Positions 16,301 through 25,339 of a stretch of 64,000 bases of DNA are shown piece by piece. The notes under the pieces were generated by a model. It had not been told where the DNA came from. It did no database searches and worked only from the letters and a program-made list of their open reading frames with translations. The translations under genes and the position numbers were made by a program. The stretch is from Bdellovibrionales bacterium (GTDB taxonomy: Bacteria > Bdellovibrionota > Bdellovibrionia > Bdellovibrionales > UBA1609): contig JAHBUX010000009.1 in NCBI GenBank assembly GCA_019637855.1, positions 62,001-126,000 of the forward strand, given 5' to 3'. Position 1 is the stretch's first letter. Every line of letters begins with the position of its first letter.

Positions 16301-18043
16301 ATGGCCCAGCGCATCCTGAGCCCCGCAATTTTCATCGTCGCCCTACTGTTTGTAGGCTGCGCCCCCGCCGGCAATTCCGAGCGAGCGGGCAAACCTGTGG
16401 GGCAAACGGACTTTTCCACAGATGACATTCCGCCACCGCCCCAACCGGATGGGCGCCGAGCGGCTCCTTTGGCTTTCAAAGACGAACACACGGTCACTAA
16501 ACTTCCGACCTATAAAATCCCTGAGAAAATTCGTGAACGCTTAAAAGAAGTCGATCCGTCGTTACTTGTGCCTGAGACCAAGGCTTTTGACGTTCTTAAT
16601 CAGAATCTCAACATCAAAGTGAAATCAAAAACTCTGACCTTCACCGGAGTTCTGCGTATTCCTGGAAAACAGGATGAGGCGCTCGAGTTGAGCTGCTCGT
16701 TCAATCCATCTGATGTCCCGTGGGTGTGTACGGATATGTTCCCCACGGATGTGAAGCGCGCTGAAGAAAGACGCCTGCAAGCCACAGTGAAATGTTTGGA
16801 CCCTTACTCTTGCACCACTTTGGGTCTAGAGCTTTTTGTCGTGATCGACGGAAAGACCTTATCCAAGGTCTTTCAAACCGAACCGTTCTCCATCCGTCGT
16901 GCGGAATCGGGTGATGGTGAAGATGAAGAAGCCTACGAACCGCCAGTTACGGACCAGCAACAACAACCGGCTTATAAACCGCCGGTCATCGAAGAGTCGA
17001 CAAAAGACGGGGCCTATCGTCCGCCTAAAGTTTTAGAAAAGCCTACGCCGGCGCCCACACAAAAAGATCAGTCGCGCATTCCGAGTGAACCGCGGCCCCA
17101 TAATCATATGCATAAAGAGGCCGAAGTAGAGCCTAACGTTCCTACTCCCGTTCCGCCGAGTGCCGTCGAGGCCGACGAGGAAGAAGATGTGAGCGAAGAA
17201 GAACTCGACGAGTTTATGAACGATCCCAATGTGGGAGTTGAAATCCGTACGCCGATGCGCATGCCCAATCCGACCGCGGGTAAATACTCGATCCCGGGAA
17301 TTGAAAAGTTGCGGCCGCAGGTGAGCGGTGGCCCCCAGCAAGCGATCGGCCGCCATAACTCCGGTCGCTTAATTAAAGGTAAACCTCTGCCGGCAAAAGG
17401 CGAGGGTTACATCTGTCCACGCGTATCCAAGAATACGCACTACGGCACCAATCTCCTGGTAGATATGATTCAAAAAGTTTCGGCTTCGGTCGAACGCCTG
17501 TCTCCGGGCAAGCCACCGGTGGTGGTGCACGATCTGTCGGGGCCTACGGGTGGGCGCTTGTCCGGCCATAGAAGCCATCAAAGCGGGTTGGATGTCGACA
17601 TTGGGTTTCCCTCAGAAAAACCGACCAGCGGTTTCTGGCCGGCTTGTGCCTCATCCCGAGTTTTATCGCGGCCGGCTAGCAAAGGCCGCCGGGCCACTTA
17701 CACCACCCGCTGTAATAAGGGCGCCACTATTGACGGTGCCCCCGGTCTGGATGAAGCCCGTTTTTGGAATTACCTAAAGACCTTCACTTGTACGGACACA
17801 AGCGCCAAAGATGGTAAGGTGGTGATCGCAATCTTCCTCGACAAAGAGATCAAAAGGCACATGTGTCAGTATGTGCGCAAGCTCGGCGAGTCGACGGAGA
17901 AGGGCTCTTGCGCCTATAAAGCACTGCAAGTTTTAAAGCACGAGGGGAATCACCATCACCATATCCATGTGCGTTTGAAGTGTCCGGGCAATGAGGATTG
18001 TCATGAGGCCACCGTCACTCTGGCGGATGGCACCGGTTGCTGA
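16301..18043 (+). CDS. Lipoprotein with MepA-type murein endopeptidase domain
   Basis: The product is 580 residues: a lipoprotein signal with lipobox LFVGC (Cys20), a long acidic and proline-rich middle (about 200-320), and a C-terminal LAS-type metallopeptidase domain of the MepA (penicillin-insensitive murein endopeptidase) family. Zinc ligands are visible in GHRSHQSGLDVDIGF (HxxxxxxxD type) and in HHHHIHVRLKCP. MepA cleaves the D-alanyl-meso-diaminopimelyl cross-links of peptidoglycan in the periplasm. It is about twice the length of E. coli MepA; residues 60-200 are an extra domain of unknown type. GGAGAG precedes the ATG. A role in wall remodelling or prey-wall attack is inference. Confidence 0.88.
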   Translation: MAQRILSPAIFIVALLFVGCAPAGNSERAGKPVGQTDFSTDDIPPPPQPDGRRAAPLAFKDEHTVTKLPTYKIPEKIRERLKEVDPSLLVPETKAFDVLNQNLNIKVKSKTLTFTGVLRIPGKQDEALELSCSFNPSDVPWVCTDMFPTDVKRAEERRLQATVKCLDPYSCTTLGLELFVVIDGKTLSKVFQTEPFSIRRAESGDGEDEEAYEPPVTDQQQQPAYKPPVIEESTKDGAYRPPKVLEKPTPAPTQKDQSRIPSEPRPHNHMHKEAEVEPNVPTPVPPSAVEADEEEDVSEEELDEFMNDPNVGVEIRTPMRMPNPTAGKYSIPGIEKLRPQVSGGPQQAIGRHNSGRLIKGKPLPAKGEGYICPRVSKNTHYGTNLLVDMIQKVSASVERLSPGKPPVVVHDLSGPTGGRLSGHRSHQSGLDVDIGFPSEKPTSGFWPACASSRVLSRPASKGRRATYTTRCNKGATIDGAPGLDEARFWNYLKTFTCTDTSAKDGKVVIAIFLDKEIKRHMCQYVRKLGESTEKGSCAYKALQVLKHEGNHHHHIHVRLKCPGNEDCHEATVTLADGTGC

Positions 18044-18068
18044 TAGGCTCCTCAGTTAAGGAGTCTCT

Positions 18069-18521
18069 ATGCGCCACTGCATCTTCTTACTGCTGTTTGT
18101 CTGCCTGGCCTGTGAATCGAAGCCCACACATTCTGATCCGACCACCGCGTCCGGCAAAGTGACGCGGGAGGAAGTTCCGGTCCCTCAAATCCAGTTCGAT
18201 GCAGTTCTCGAACAGGGGCCGGCTGCGGCCGAATCCGTGTTTTTGACCTCCCCCGCCATTTCTGACTGCCTGCGTGAGGCGCATGCACCGGTTCAGGTGC
18301 ACTTAAAGGGCCGCTTGAATGCGGGCGGCAGGCTCACTGCGCCCCAGGTCGAGGGGGGCTCGGAGCCGCTCCGGGCGTGCCTGCGCCAGGCTTTATCCAC
18401 CTTGGAGTTTGAGCGCGGCCTAAGTGGCTCGGTACTTATGCACTTCTCCCTCGGAACCAAGCCCTGTAAGCCCGCTAAACCCTTTGTGATCGACCTAAAA
18501 CGGGTCAAAAAGTTCGAGTAG
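18069..18521 (+). CDS. Putative lipoprotein with AgmX/PglI-like C-terminus
   Basis: The product is 150 residues. The signal ends in the lipobox VCLACES (Cys15). The C-terminal 80 residues (ISDCLREA ... VQVHLKGRLNAGGRL ... LRACLRQALSTLEFERG) follow the pattern of the AgmX/PglI C-terminal domain, with its paired Cys and the C-terminal beta strand. The function of this domain is unknown. AAGGAG lies 5 bases before the ATG, and the gene follows the MepA-like lipoprotein by 25 bases, so they are probably cotranscribed. Confidence 0.65.
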   Translation: MRHCIFLLLFVCLACESKPTHSDPTTASGKVTREEVPVPQIQFDAVLEQGPAAAESVFLTSPAISDCLREAHAPVQVHLKGRLNAGGRLTAPQVEGGSEPLRACLRQALSTLEFERGLSGSVLMHFSLGTKPCKPAKPFVIDLKRVKKFE

Positions 18522-18583
18522 CTCTTGACGGTTCCCGGCGAAAGCTTTAACTATTCGGATTCTGAACTAAAAAGGCAGGATGA

Positions 18584-18889
18584 ATGGCTAAACTGAGTTC
18601 CGTTTTGAAGAACAACCGCCGTCGCGCATTGGCTGAGAAATATGGCCGCTACCGGACTGAGCTTCGCAACAAAGCAAACAACATCAATCTTCCCGATGAA
18701 GAGCGCGCTGCCGCCCGCTTGAAGCTGGCTAAATTGCCGCGTGACACCTCGCCGATCCGTACGACTGTTCGTTGTTCGTTGACGGGCCGTCCCCGCGGTA
18801 ACTATCGCAAATTCGGTTTGTCCCGTATGGCGTTCCGTCAGCTGGCTCACAAAGGCCTGCTTCCCGGCGTGACCAAAGCGAGCTGGTAA
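18584..18889 (+). CDS. rpsN: 30S ribosomal protein S14, zinc-free type
   Basis: The product is 101 residues and is recognised from [33 protein letters not shown] and KASW at the C-terminus. It is the long form without the CxxC zinc ribbon of the short S14. It assembles into the head of the 30S subunit. It stands alone rather than within the spc ribosomal-protein operon. AAGGCAGGA lies just upstream of the ATG. Confidence 0.97.
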   Translation: MAKLSSVLKNNRRRALAEKYGRYRTELRNKANNINLPDEERAAARLKLAKLPRDTSPIRTTVRCSLTGRPRGNYRKFGLSRMAFRQLAHKGLLPGVTKASW

Positions 18890-18920
18890 TCTCCAGCTCG
18901 TTCCGTTAACATTCCCGGCG

Positions 18921-20345
18921 ATGAAACATTTCTTTGTAGTTCTCACGTTCGTCATCGCCGGCTGTTCCACTGGCAGCAAACATCTCGCTGCCTTCGACCA
19001 AGCCCTGACAAAAATCCAGTCCTCCGCCTCTGAGAAGGGGAGGGAAGAGCTGCAAGTCCTGTGTGACAAGGGCTTAACCGGTCCATGCGCTTTGCTTGGT
19101 AAGCCTGCGGAGGCCCGAGCGCCTTTATCAGTGCTGCAAAGTGTGACCTCCGACCAGCAAAGCCGCTTTGTGGTGGTCTTGCCGAAATCAGAAAAGCCTT
19201 TGTACTTCATTCGCCGAGCTGAGTTTATCGCGCGACTTACGCCTGAACGATTCACCCATGGGGCGTCGCGCTTTGTGACGGAACAGATCGAAGCTTTCGC
19301 TCTTTCTCCCAAAGAGAAATACGAGCTCTTGATCACCACACCGGGTGGAGAGCTACTCGACAAACGCCAGTTTCGCGCGTTGGACGTCAAACGCAAACGC
19401 GTGCGCCTGGCCTTAATCAGCTGTGCCGACGATAAGCTTATGGATGTGGCGACCAAGATGTGGCCGCAGCTGATGGCGCAAAAACCCGATGCAATGCTAT
19501 GGCTGGGGGACAATGTCTACGCCGATCGCGTCGGCGACAAATGGCAGGAGCCCAATCCGGATTCTATTTGGGAGCGTTACGTGCAGACACGCAACGCTCT
19601 GCCCGTGTTCAAGTCCGCGGAGTTGATTCCGGTGTTCGCCACCTGGGACGACCATGACTACGGCCGCAATGATCGCGACCGGACCTTTGAGTACAAAGCT
19701 CAGTCCCTCGACATCTTCTTTAGCTTTTTCGCCCAACGCAAACCAGCCCCTGGATTTGAGCGTGGTCCAGGCGTGGCCTCTTGGTGGACGGCCTTTGGCG
19801 TGCAGATCGCATTGCTCGATGACCGCTACTTTCGCTCACCCAATCGTCTAGACGTTCCCGATCAAACGCATTTTGGCGTCGATCAAGAGAAGTGGATTGT
19901 GGCGTCTTTAAGTGCGGCGCGGGTGCCGGTGCTCTTGGCCAGTGGCGATCAGTTTTTCGGCGGCTATCAGAAGTTTGAGTCCTATGAAGGCAATCATCCA
20001 GCCAGCTTCAAAACTCAGTTGGCCGAATGGCGTAAGGCGGCCAAGGTGCCGCTGCTTTTGATCAGCGGTGATCGGCATTTAACCGAGATCATCAAAGTGC
20101 CGGATTCTGTATTCGGTTATCCCACCTTTGAGATCACTTCGAGCCCGATCCACGCCAAAGTTTTTGCCAACGCTCTTAAAGACGAGCCTAGCCCCAATCA
20201 GCTGGTAGGGATGGCAGGCGTCTATAATTACTCGATTCTCGAGCTGATGCGGGCTGAGCGCGGATTGCTGCAAGCTTCGGTGCAAGCCTTCACTTTGGAC
20301 AATAAACTCCTTTATCAAAAAACGCTGACGGTGAAACGCCCATGA
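18921..20345 (+). CDS. PhoD-like metallophosphatase lipoprotein
   Basis: The product is 474 residues. The lipobox FVIAGCS places Cys at residue 15, so it is exported and lipidated. The catalytic domain (about 150-474) has the PhoD-family signatures LISCADDK, MLWLGDNVYAD, ATWDDHDYGRND, LLDDRYFR, LLASGDQFFGGY and LLISGDRHLTE, which supply the two-metal site. PhoD-type enzymes hydrolyse phosphate mono- or diesters; the substrate here is unknown. The last base overlaps the next start as ATGA. It heads a run of four tightly packed genes to 21908. Confidence 0.87.
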   Translation: MKHFFVVLTFVIAGCSTGSKHLAAFDQALTKIQSSASEKGREELQVLCDKGLTGPCALLGKPAEARAPLSVLQSVTSDQQSRFVVVLPKSEKPLYFIRRAEFIARLTPERFTHGASRFVTEQIEAFALSPKEKYELLITTPGGELLDKRQFRALDVKRKRVRLALISCADDKLMDVATKMWPQLMAQKPDAMLWLGDNVYADRVGDKWQEPNPDSIWERYVQTRNALPVFKSAELIPVFATWDDHDYGRNDRDRTFEYKAQSLDIFFSFFAQRKPAPGFERGPGVASWWTAFGVQIALLDDRYFRSPNRLDVPDQTHFGVDQEKWIVASLSAARVPVLLASGDQFFGGYQKFESYEGNHPASFKTQLAEWRKAAKVPLLLISGDRHLTEIIKVPDSVFGYPTFEITSSPIHAKVFANALKDEPSPNQLVGMAGVYNYSILELMRAERGLLQASVQAFTLDNKLLYQKTLTVKRP

Positions 20346-20920
20346 TTGAAATCATCTCTGGAACTGATCGTCCCAACTCGCGCACGCTAACAGTGGCCAA
20401 GCACCTGCTGGACCTTTATCGCGGACTCAAGGCCGACGTGAACCTTATCGATTTAAACCAGCTGAATCTGGCTGATTTGGCCAGCGGGGAGTACTACAAA
20501 GGACCCGGTGAGAGCTATAAAAACGCCGTAGCACGGGTGACCGAAGCGCAAGGCATTGTCTTGGTTGTGCCCGAGTACAATGGCTCCTATCCTGGTATAT
20601 TAAAACTGTTTATAGACTATTGGCGCTATCCGGAGACTTTTGAACATCGACCAATCGCCATGGTCGGCTTAGGCACTCGCTGGGGCGGATTACGTCCGGT
20701 CGAGCACCTGCAGCAAGCCCTGGGCTATCGCAATGCCTATGTATACCCCAATCGCGTGTTCTTAAGTCATATTAAAGAGCTCTTGAAAGACGGCAGTCTC
20801 AAGGATCAAAGTTTATTGGATCTGCTTGATGTACAGGCGCGTGGCTTTATGAAGTACATCCATGCTCTAGAGCAACAGCATATGGATGCAAACTCCATTC
20901 GTAAAAACAAACCCTCATGA
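20342..20920 (+). CDS. NAD(P)H-dependent FMN reductase
   Basis: The product is 192 residues with the flavodoxin-like fold of the FMN_red family: ISGTDRPNSRTL (phosphate-binding loop of FMN), VVPEYNGSYPGILKLFIDY and the MVGLGTRWGG loop. It reduces FMN or quinone-type acceptors with NAD(P)H in the cytoplasm. It overlaps the PhoD-like gene upstream and the pcp gene downstream by 4 bases each (ATGA), so translation is coupled across the operon. Confidence 0.87.
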   Translation: MIEIISGTDRPNSRTLTVAKHLLDLYRGLKADVNLIDLNQLNLADLASGEYYKGPGESYKNAVARVTEAQGIVLVVPEYNGSYPGILKLFIDYWRYPETFEHRPIAMVGLGTRWGGLRPVEHLQQALGYRNAYVYPNRVFLSHIKELLKDGSLKDQSLLDLLDVQARGFMKYIHALEQQHMDANSIRKNKPS

Positions 20921-21507
20921 AGTGGTTGGTGACCGCCTTTGAGCCTTTTGGCGGGGCACAAAGTAACTCTTCACAGATCGTGCTTAAGGCTTTGCAAACT
21001 ATGGATTGGCAGGGCCACGTCGAGTTCTTCCCCTCCGTCCCGGTGCAATTCACCACGGCCTGGACAGTGGTAAAGGGCGTGCGGGCGCGCCTTGCGGATG
21101 TGCAGGGTGTGTTGGCTTTGGGGCAAGCCGAGCGCCGCACACGCTTAAGTTTAGAGCGAGTGGCGGTCAATTGGGTGGATGCCGCGATGGCCGACAACTC
21201 GGGATTTAAACCTGCGCAAGGCCGCATTGATCGCGGTGCCGATGGTTTGTTCACGACGATCCCATGGGAACGCCTCGAAGACTCTCCATTGTGGGAGCGC
21301 TCCTATACGGCCGGAACATTTGTGTGCAACACACTCATGTATCAAATGCTAAAAGACGGAGCCCTGGAGGCTGCAGGTTTCGTACATATTCCCTTGCTGG
21401 AATCACAGGCGGACCCACTCTTTGCGGGGGCGGCGCGTATGGCAGACGAGCAGGCGATTTCGGCCATGGAGCGCATCTTGAAGTTCTTGGTGGACTTAAA
21501 GAAATGA
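20917..21507 (+). CDS. pcp: Pyroglutamyl-peptidase I family (C15)
   Basis: Removes N-terminal pyroglutamate from peptides in the cytoplasm. The 196-residue product shows the family opening VTAFEPFGGAQSNSS and the catalytic triad context: Glu in LSLERVAVNW, Cys in AGTFVCNTLMY and His in AAGFVHIPLL. The length is near the family norm of about 210. It overlaps its neighbours by 4 bases on both sides. Confidence 0.9.
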   Translation: MKWLVTAFEPFGGAQSNSSQIVLKALQTMDWQGHVEFFPSVPVQFTTAWTVVKGVRARLADVQGVLALGQAERRTRLSLERVAVNWVDAAMADNSGFKPAQGRIDRGADGLFTTIPWERLEDSPLWERSYTAGTFVCNTLMYQMLKDGALEAAGFVHIPLLESQADPLFAGAARMADEQAISAMERILKFLVDLKK

Positions 21508-21908
21508 TCGACGTTGTTTCGGGCATCATCGAAGACAGAGAAGGACGGGTGCTTTTAGCCGAACGCCCCCCAGGTAAAAGGCTTGCGGGCTTTTGGGAAT
21601 TTCCTGGCGGCAAGATTGAGCCTGCAGAGAGCGCAGAAGCCGCCTTAAAACGCGAACTCCGTGAAGAGCTTGAGCTAGACATCCGTCTTGAACGCCACCT
21701 GGGCGTGTTTCCTTACACCTATGATTGGGGCGCGATTCGGCTTCATGTGTTTGTGGTGACCGCTTTAAACACGCCACAACCTACGCGTGACGTCCAGGTC
21801 TTCCGCTGGATAGAACCGCGGGATATTGATCATGCGGTCCTGGCGGCTGCCGATATCGAGCCGCTTGTTCAGTATATTCAACAACAATCCGGACCTTCAA
21901 AGCGCTGA
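21504..21908 (+). CDS. NUDIX hydrolase, MutT-like
   Basis: The product is 134 residues from the ATG at 21504, which overlaps the pcp stop as ATGA; the open frame continues far upstream, but that part reads through pcp. The NUDIX box is complete: GGKIEPAESAEAALKRELRE followed by ELEL (Gx5Ex7REUxEExGU pattern). The start IDVVSGIIEDREGRVLLAERP and the late FRWIEP favour an 8-oxo-dGTP diphosphatase of the MutT type, though other nucleoside di- or triphosphate substrates are possible. Confidence 0.9.
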   Translation: MIDVVSGIIEDREGRVLLAERPPGKRLAGFWEFPGGKIEPAESAEAALKRELREELELDIRLERHLGVFPYTYDWGAIRLHVFVVTALNTPQPTRDVQVFRWIEPRDIDHAVLAAADIEPLVQYIQQQSGPSKR

Positions 21909-21967
21909 ATTCTACCGATAAGAAATGAGCGGTTTTCGGCTATGAAAACCGGCTTTGTCGGGGGCGG

Positions 21968-22510
21968 ATGATGTCCATGCGCAAGATGATCGCTGAAAAG
22001 GTTTTGTGGGAGACGCTCAAGCGCTGGAAGAAGCTGTCGCCCGAGCTCGGTCGCATTCAATTTCTAAAAACAGTTCCCATTTTCAATGAGCTTTCGACGT
22101 GGCAGTTGAAAAAGGTCGGCGGCATCGTGTTTGAGCGCACCTATGACGTTGGCGAATTGATCTTTGAGGAAGGGCAGCCCGGCGCCGCTTTGTTTCTTAT
22201 CATCGAAGGGCAAGTGTCCGTCGAAATCTTGAAAGAGAAGTTCACCGCCAAGCTCGCCGTTTTGGAAAAAGGGGCGTTCTTTGGTGAGATGGCCTTGCTC
22301 GATGAATCTCCACGCTCAGCTTCGGCCCGGGTGATGGAGCCGACGCGCACCTTGGCGCTTTATCGCAACGACCTACACCGCCTGATTCAAACCGATCCCG
22401 AGACCGCTTGTCAGATCTATAAGGCTTTGGCCCGCATCGTGGGCGATCGTCTGCGTTCAACCAATGATATGGTCCAAGCCGAGGGGCCGGCGGAGAAAAT
22501 AGCCGCATGA
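21968..22510 (+). CDS. Single cyclic-nucleotide-binding-domain protein
   Basis: The product is 180 residues: a helical N-terminus (1-40), then a CNBD (about 41-160) with LFLIIEGQVSVEI, the phosphate-binding cassette FFGEMALLDESPRSASARV (it retains the Glu and Arg that contact cyclic nucleotide) and a short C-terminal helix. There is no HTH domain, so it is not a full Crp-type regulator; it may act as a protein-level sensor. It overlaps the membrane permease gene by 4 bases (ATGA), which suggests it controls that permease. Confidence 0.85.
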   Translation: MMSMRKMIAEKVLWETLKRWKKLSPELGRIQFLKTVPIFNELSTWQLKKVGGIVFERTYDVGELIFEEGQPGAALFLIIEGQVSVEILKEKFTAKLAVLEKGAFFGEMALLDESPRSASARVMEPTRTLALYRNDLHRLIQTDPETACQIYKALARIVGDRLRSTNDMVQAEGPAEKIAA

Positions 22511-23793
22511 GCCGTAATGCCGACTTCGAACGCAAAGAGCTTGAACGCAAGTTTCGCCGCCAGGTATTTCACAGCGTATTTATCACGCTGACGTTGATCT
22601 TAAGTGGCCTGTTGTTTTGGAAGCTGCGCAGTTTGCTTTTGCCTATTATGGTCGGCGCCTTGCTGGCCTACCTGTTTCGTCCCTTAAAAGATCGTTTTCA
22701 AATTCCGTGGCTGCATCACGAGCTGCGCGTGCTGACTCTGTTCGCCTTTATTGGCCTGATTATATTTGTAGGGATCAGCAGCCTACGCAAGCAGATGCCC
22801 AATGAGCGACAAAAGCTAGAGCTGCAGGTGCGCCTGAAATACAAGTTGAATGAGAAGTTTCAACAGGTCGTGGGCTCTAAGGATGGCTCGAATCCCGTCG
22901 GCAAAATGATCGCCAAAGAGGCGGGGCCGATGATGGATCAAATCAACCATCTCTTAGATTTGACGCCCTATGAAGTGGATCTGTTCAAGCGCTATCGCGA
23001 AGGTCACAATGGCGAGCCGCCGATCAACGATCGTTACTTCGATTATTTTCAAGCCAATCAGACCACGAGCGATTATACGGCCATGTCTCGCGACACCGCG
23101 GCTGTGGGTTCACACGCTAAGGATGAAGCTTTAGGCGGGGAGCCAAAGACCAAAAAGGCGAGCCTAATGGAAGGGCTTTCGATATGGATGCTGTGCCCGA
23201 TTATCTTTATCTTTCTTGGATTCGATAATGGACAGATGCGCCGCTACTTCATTGGTCTAGTGCCAAATCGCTACTTCGAGCTGGCTCTGACCGTGGTGGA
23301 TGAACTAGACGATGCCATTGGTGCTTATTTGCGCGGAACTTTGTTGGAGTGCGCGCTGGTCGGCCTGACTTTGGCGATTGGCTTTGTACTTATCGGCATC
23401 CCTTTATCTGTAGCGATTGCCATCGGCGTGATCTCAGGTCTTGTGAATGCGATCCCATTCTTAGGAACCGTGATCGGAATGGTTATTGGCTTAGGCTATG
23501 CGCTGATCGCAGAGAGCGTGGTACCGATTTTACCAGGCTTAAACGCCAACGATCTGGCCATTTATGTGGTGATTTTGGTGGTCTTAGCCCATGTTCTGGA
23601 CAACGTTTTATTTCAACCCTTTGTGCTAGGAAGCGCTGTAAACCTACATCCTTTAGTCGTCGTGGTAGCCATTATCAGTGGCTCTTTACTGATGGGTGTT
23701 TGGGGAATGCTGTTTGCCATTCCTTCAGTGGTGGTCGTTAACACTGCGGTACAAACGCTGTTTAAAGAGCTGAAGGCTTATCGAATCATATAG
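22507..23793 (+). CDS. AI-2E (UPF0118) family membrane transporter
   Basis: The product is 428 residues with about eight hydrophobic segments: two near residues 18-85, one near 222-240 and the rest from 275 to the end. The family segments LRGTLLECALVGLTLAIGF, GLVNAIPFLGTVIGMVIGLG and LGSAVNLHPLVVVVAIISG are present. The region 85-220 is a charged, probably soluble insert. Members export small molecules or ions; the substrate here is unknown. Coupled by ATGA overlap to the cyclic-nucleotide-binding gene, so regulation by cAMP or a similar nucleotide is a plausible inference. Confidence 0.85.
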   Translation: MSRNADFERKELERKFRRQVFHSVFITLTLILSGLLFWKLRSLLLPIMVGALLAYLFRPLKDRFQIPWLHHELRVLTLFAFIGLIIFVGISSLRKQMPNERQKLELQVRLKYKLNEKFQQVVGSKDGSNPVGKMIAKEAGPMMDQINHLLDLTPYEVDLFKRYREGHNGEPPINDRYFDYFQANQTTSDYTAMSRDTAAVGSHAKDEALGGEPKTKKASLMEGLSIWMLCPIIFIFLGFDNGQMRRYFIGLVPNRYFELALTVVDELDDAIGAYLRGTLLECALVGLTLAIGFVLIGIPLSVAIAIGVISGLVNAIPFLGTVIGMVIGLGYALIAESVVPILPGLNANDLAIYVVILVVLAHVLDNVLFQPFVLGSAVNLHPLVVVVAIISGSLLMGVWGMLFAIPSVVVVNTAVQTLFKELKAYRII

Positions 23794-23884
23794 TTTAGGA
23801 GATCACAGATCTGCCAAACTATAGTCCTGCTGTAACATAATATAACTTATCGGATAATTAGGCGACGACTGCAAAGTCGCGCCT
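23789..23884. terminator. Two hairpins after the permease gene
   Basis: tatagttt (23789-23796) pairs with aaactata (23816-23823), and the stem includes the permease stop codon. A second hairpin at 23860-23884 pairs aggcg-cgact with agtcgcgcct around a GCAA loop, with one bulged A. Neither is followed by a strong T-tract. They lie between convergent genes (23793 and 23964) and probably end transcription from one or both sides. Confidence 0.4.
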
Positions 23885-23963
23885 GTCCTACATTTTATTG
23901 AATAGATCGTTTGTTAGCTGAAGAAAAAAGTAACGGGTCTTTCAGATCTTGCTCGATTTGATT

Positions 23964-24542
23964 TTACTTTTTGCTCAAGCCGACAAAATAGGTCTCAAAG
24001 CTCCCCTTACGTACTGCCTCTGGCTTAAACCGCTGCACCTTCTCAAATGCCTTCTGCATACGCTTCGCAATTTGCTCAGCATCCGGCCCCTCAAACAGCT
24101 TCATCACACAATGGCCCTTAGGCACCAGATACTGATCCGCTATGTTTAAAACTTGATGACATAGCTCCAGGCTACGAGCCTGATCGACACTGCGAATTCC
24201 TGTCGTGTTATGAGCCATGTCACTCAACAGACAATTCACCTGACGGCCCTCCAGGATCTCCGGATCAAATTGAAAGGCGTCCATCACATAGAACTTGGCG
24301 TTGGGCGCCTTAAAGCCATCGATGACCTTAAGGTCTAGACCGACCACACGGCCTTGTGGACCGACCACTTTCACGGCGATCTGACTCCAAGCCCCTGGAG
24401 CCGCACCTAAATCCAACACCAGGTCACCCGCTCTGATCAGGCGATATTTCTTCTGAAGTTCGTCGAGCTTATAGGCCGAACGTGCCAAAAAGCCTTCCGC
24501 TTTCGCTTTGTGAAAGAATCGATCTTTGCGCTCAAATGCCAT
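23964..24542 (-). CDS. rlmE: 23S rRNA 2'-O-methyltransferase RlmE (FtsJ/RrmJ)
   Basis: Methylates the ribose of U2552 (E. coli numbering) of 23S rRNA with S-adenosylmethionine. The 192-residue product has the Rossmann SAM loop LVLDLGAAPGAWSQIA and the K-D-K-E tetrad in ARSAYKLDEL, CLLSDMAHN, HCVMKLFEG and GSFETYFVG. Length and motif order match the family. It is a single gene with a divergent PilZ gene upstream. Confidence 0.95.
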   Translation of the reverse strand: MAFERKDRFFHKAKAEGFLARSAYKLDELQKKYRLIRAGDLVLDLGAAPGAWSQIAVKVVGPQGRVVGLDLKVIDGFKAPNAKFYVMDAFQFDPEILEGRQVNCLLSDMAHNTTGIRSVDQARSLELCHQVLNIADQYLVPKGHCVMKLFEGPDAEQIAKRMQKAFEKVQRFKPEAVRKGSFETYFVGLSKK

Positions 24543-24646
24543 GCAACTAGCCTTCTAGCCAGTCCTCTGCCGAAAGTCCATGAATTGCCGCGGATCTCAA
24601 CGTGCAGACATGAAAAACCGATGTAATAACGGGGGTGTGTTCTTCT

Positions 24647-25339
24647 ATGGAACCGCTTTGGAGCTTGTACAACCAGCTTGAAAAATTGCGCATCGATGCT
24701 CTGAAGACAGAGCATGTGCGAATCATTTTGCTGGCCATTCCCACCCGTCGCATGGGGCAATGGTACGCTTGTCGCGAAGGCGATATGACCTGGCTCCCCA
24801 TCTCTGAAATCGCCGAATTCTATGAAGATGTACGTGCAATGAAAGGTCTTGCGCCCGCGGGCGAAGCCGCTTCTGATAAAGAGCTCGCCGCCGCCGTACA
24901 GCGCGCTGACGTGCCTTCCGATGAGCGGCGCAAAACCAGCGTAAAAACTGAAAGGCCGCCGGCCGCTTTTCATGAACGTCGTCCGCTGTTCGAAGAGGCG
25001 CCGGCGGAAGAGGCCGAAACCGTTGATTTGAAGACCTCAACCGGTATTGTGGCAGCCCCCGTAAAAGAGCGGCGCGCCGCTCGCCGTTATCCGCGCGAAT
25101 TGGAATTCAAAGTGCGCGGCAAAGAGGAGAGTTTTGTCTGCGAGACCCAAGATATATCCCTAAACGGAATTGCCCTTAAACGCCCGCTGCCGAAATGGGT
25201 GCCAAAAACCTTCAAGGCTAAACTGAGCAGCGGCGATGTTTCCGTGCGCATTCTGTGCGGTAAAGTCAGTGATTCAAGTTTACGTATTATGGAAGTTGAG
25301 AGTTGGGAAATACTGCGCAAGTGGATTGTGAAGTGGTAG
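24647..25339 (+). CDS. PilZ-domain protein
   Basis: The product is 230 residues from the ATG at 24647 (a GTG at 24635 would add four). The N-terminal 70 residues resemble a GYF_2-type module (MGQWYACREGDMTWLPISEI). A charged linker follows (75-140), then a C-terminal PilZ domain (about 145-215) with RxxxR in ERRAARRYPRE and DxSxxG in DISLNGIAL, the residues that bind cyclic di-GMP. It heads a three-gene operon with another PilZ-like gene and a cyclic-nucleotide-binding membrane protein. Confidence 0.83.
   Translation: MEPLWSLYNQLEKLRIDALKTEHVRIILLAIPTRRMGQWYACREGDMTWLPISEIAEFYEDVRAMKGLAPAGEAASDKELAAAVQRADVPSDERRKTSVKTERPPAAFHERRPLFEEAPAEEAETVDLKTSTGIVAAPVKERRAARRYPRELEFKVRGKEESFVCETQDISLNGIALKRPLPKWVPKTFKAKLSSGDVSVRILCGKVSDSSLRIMEVESWEILRKWIVKW

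Noticed and set aside
18551-19513. 320-codon minus-strand open frame over rpsN and the phoD-like gene
   Set aside because: It covers two well-supported plus-strand genes, has no recognisable domain and its composition looks like antisense of coding DNA.
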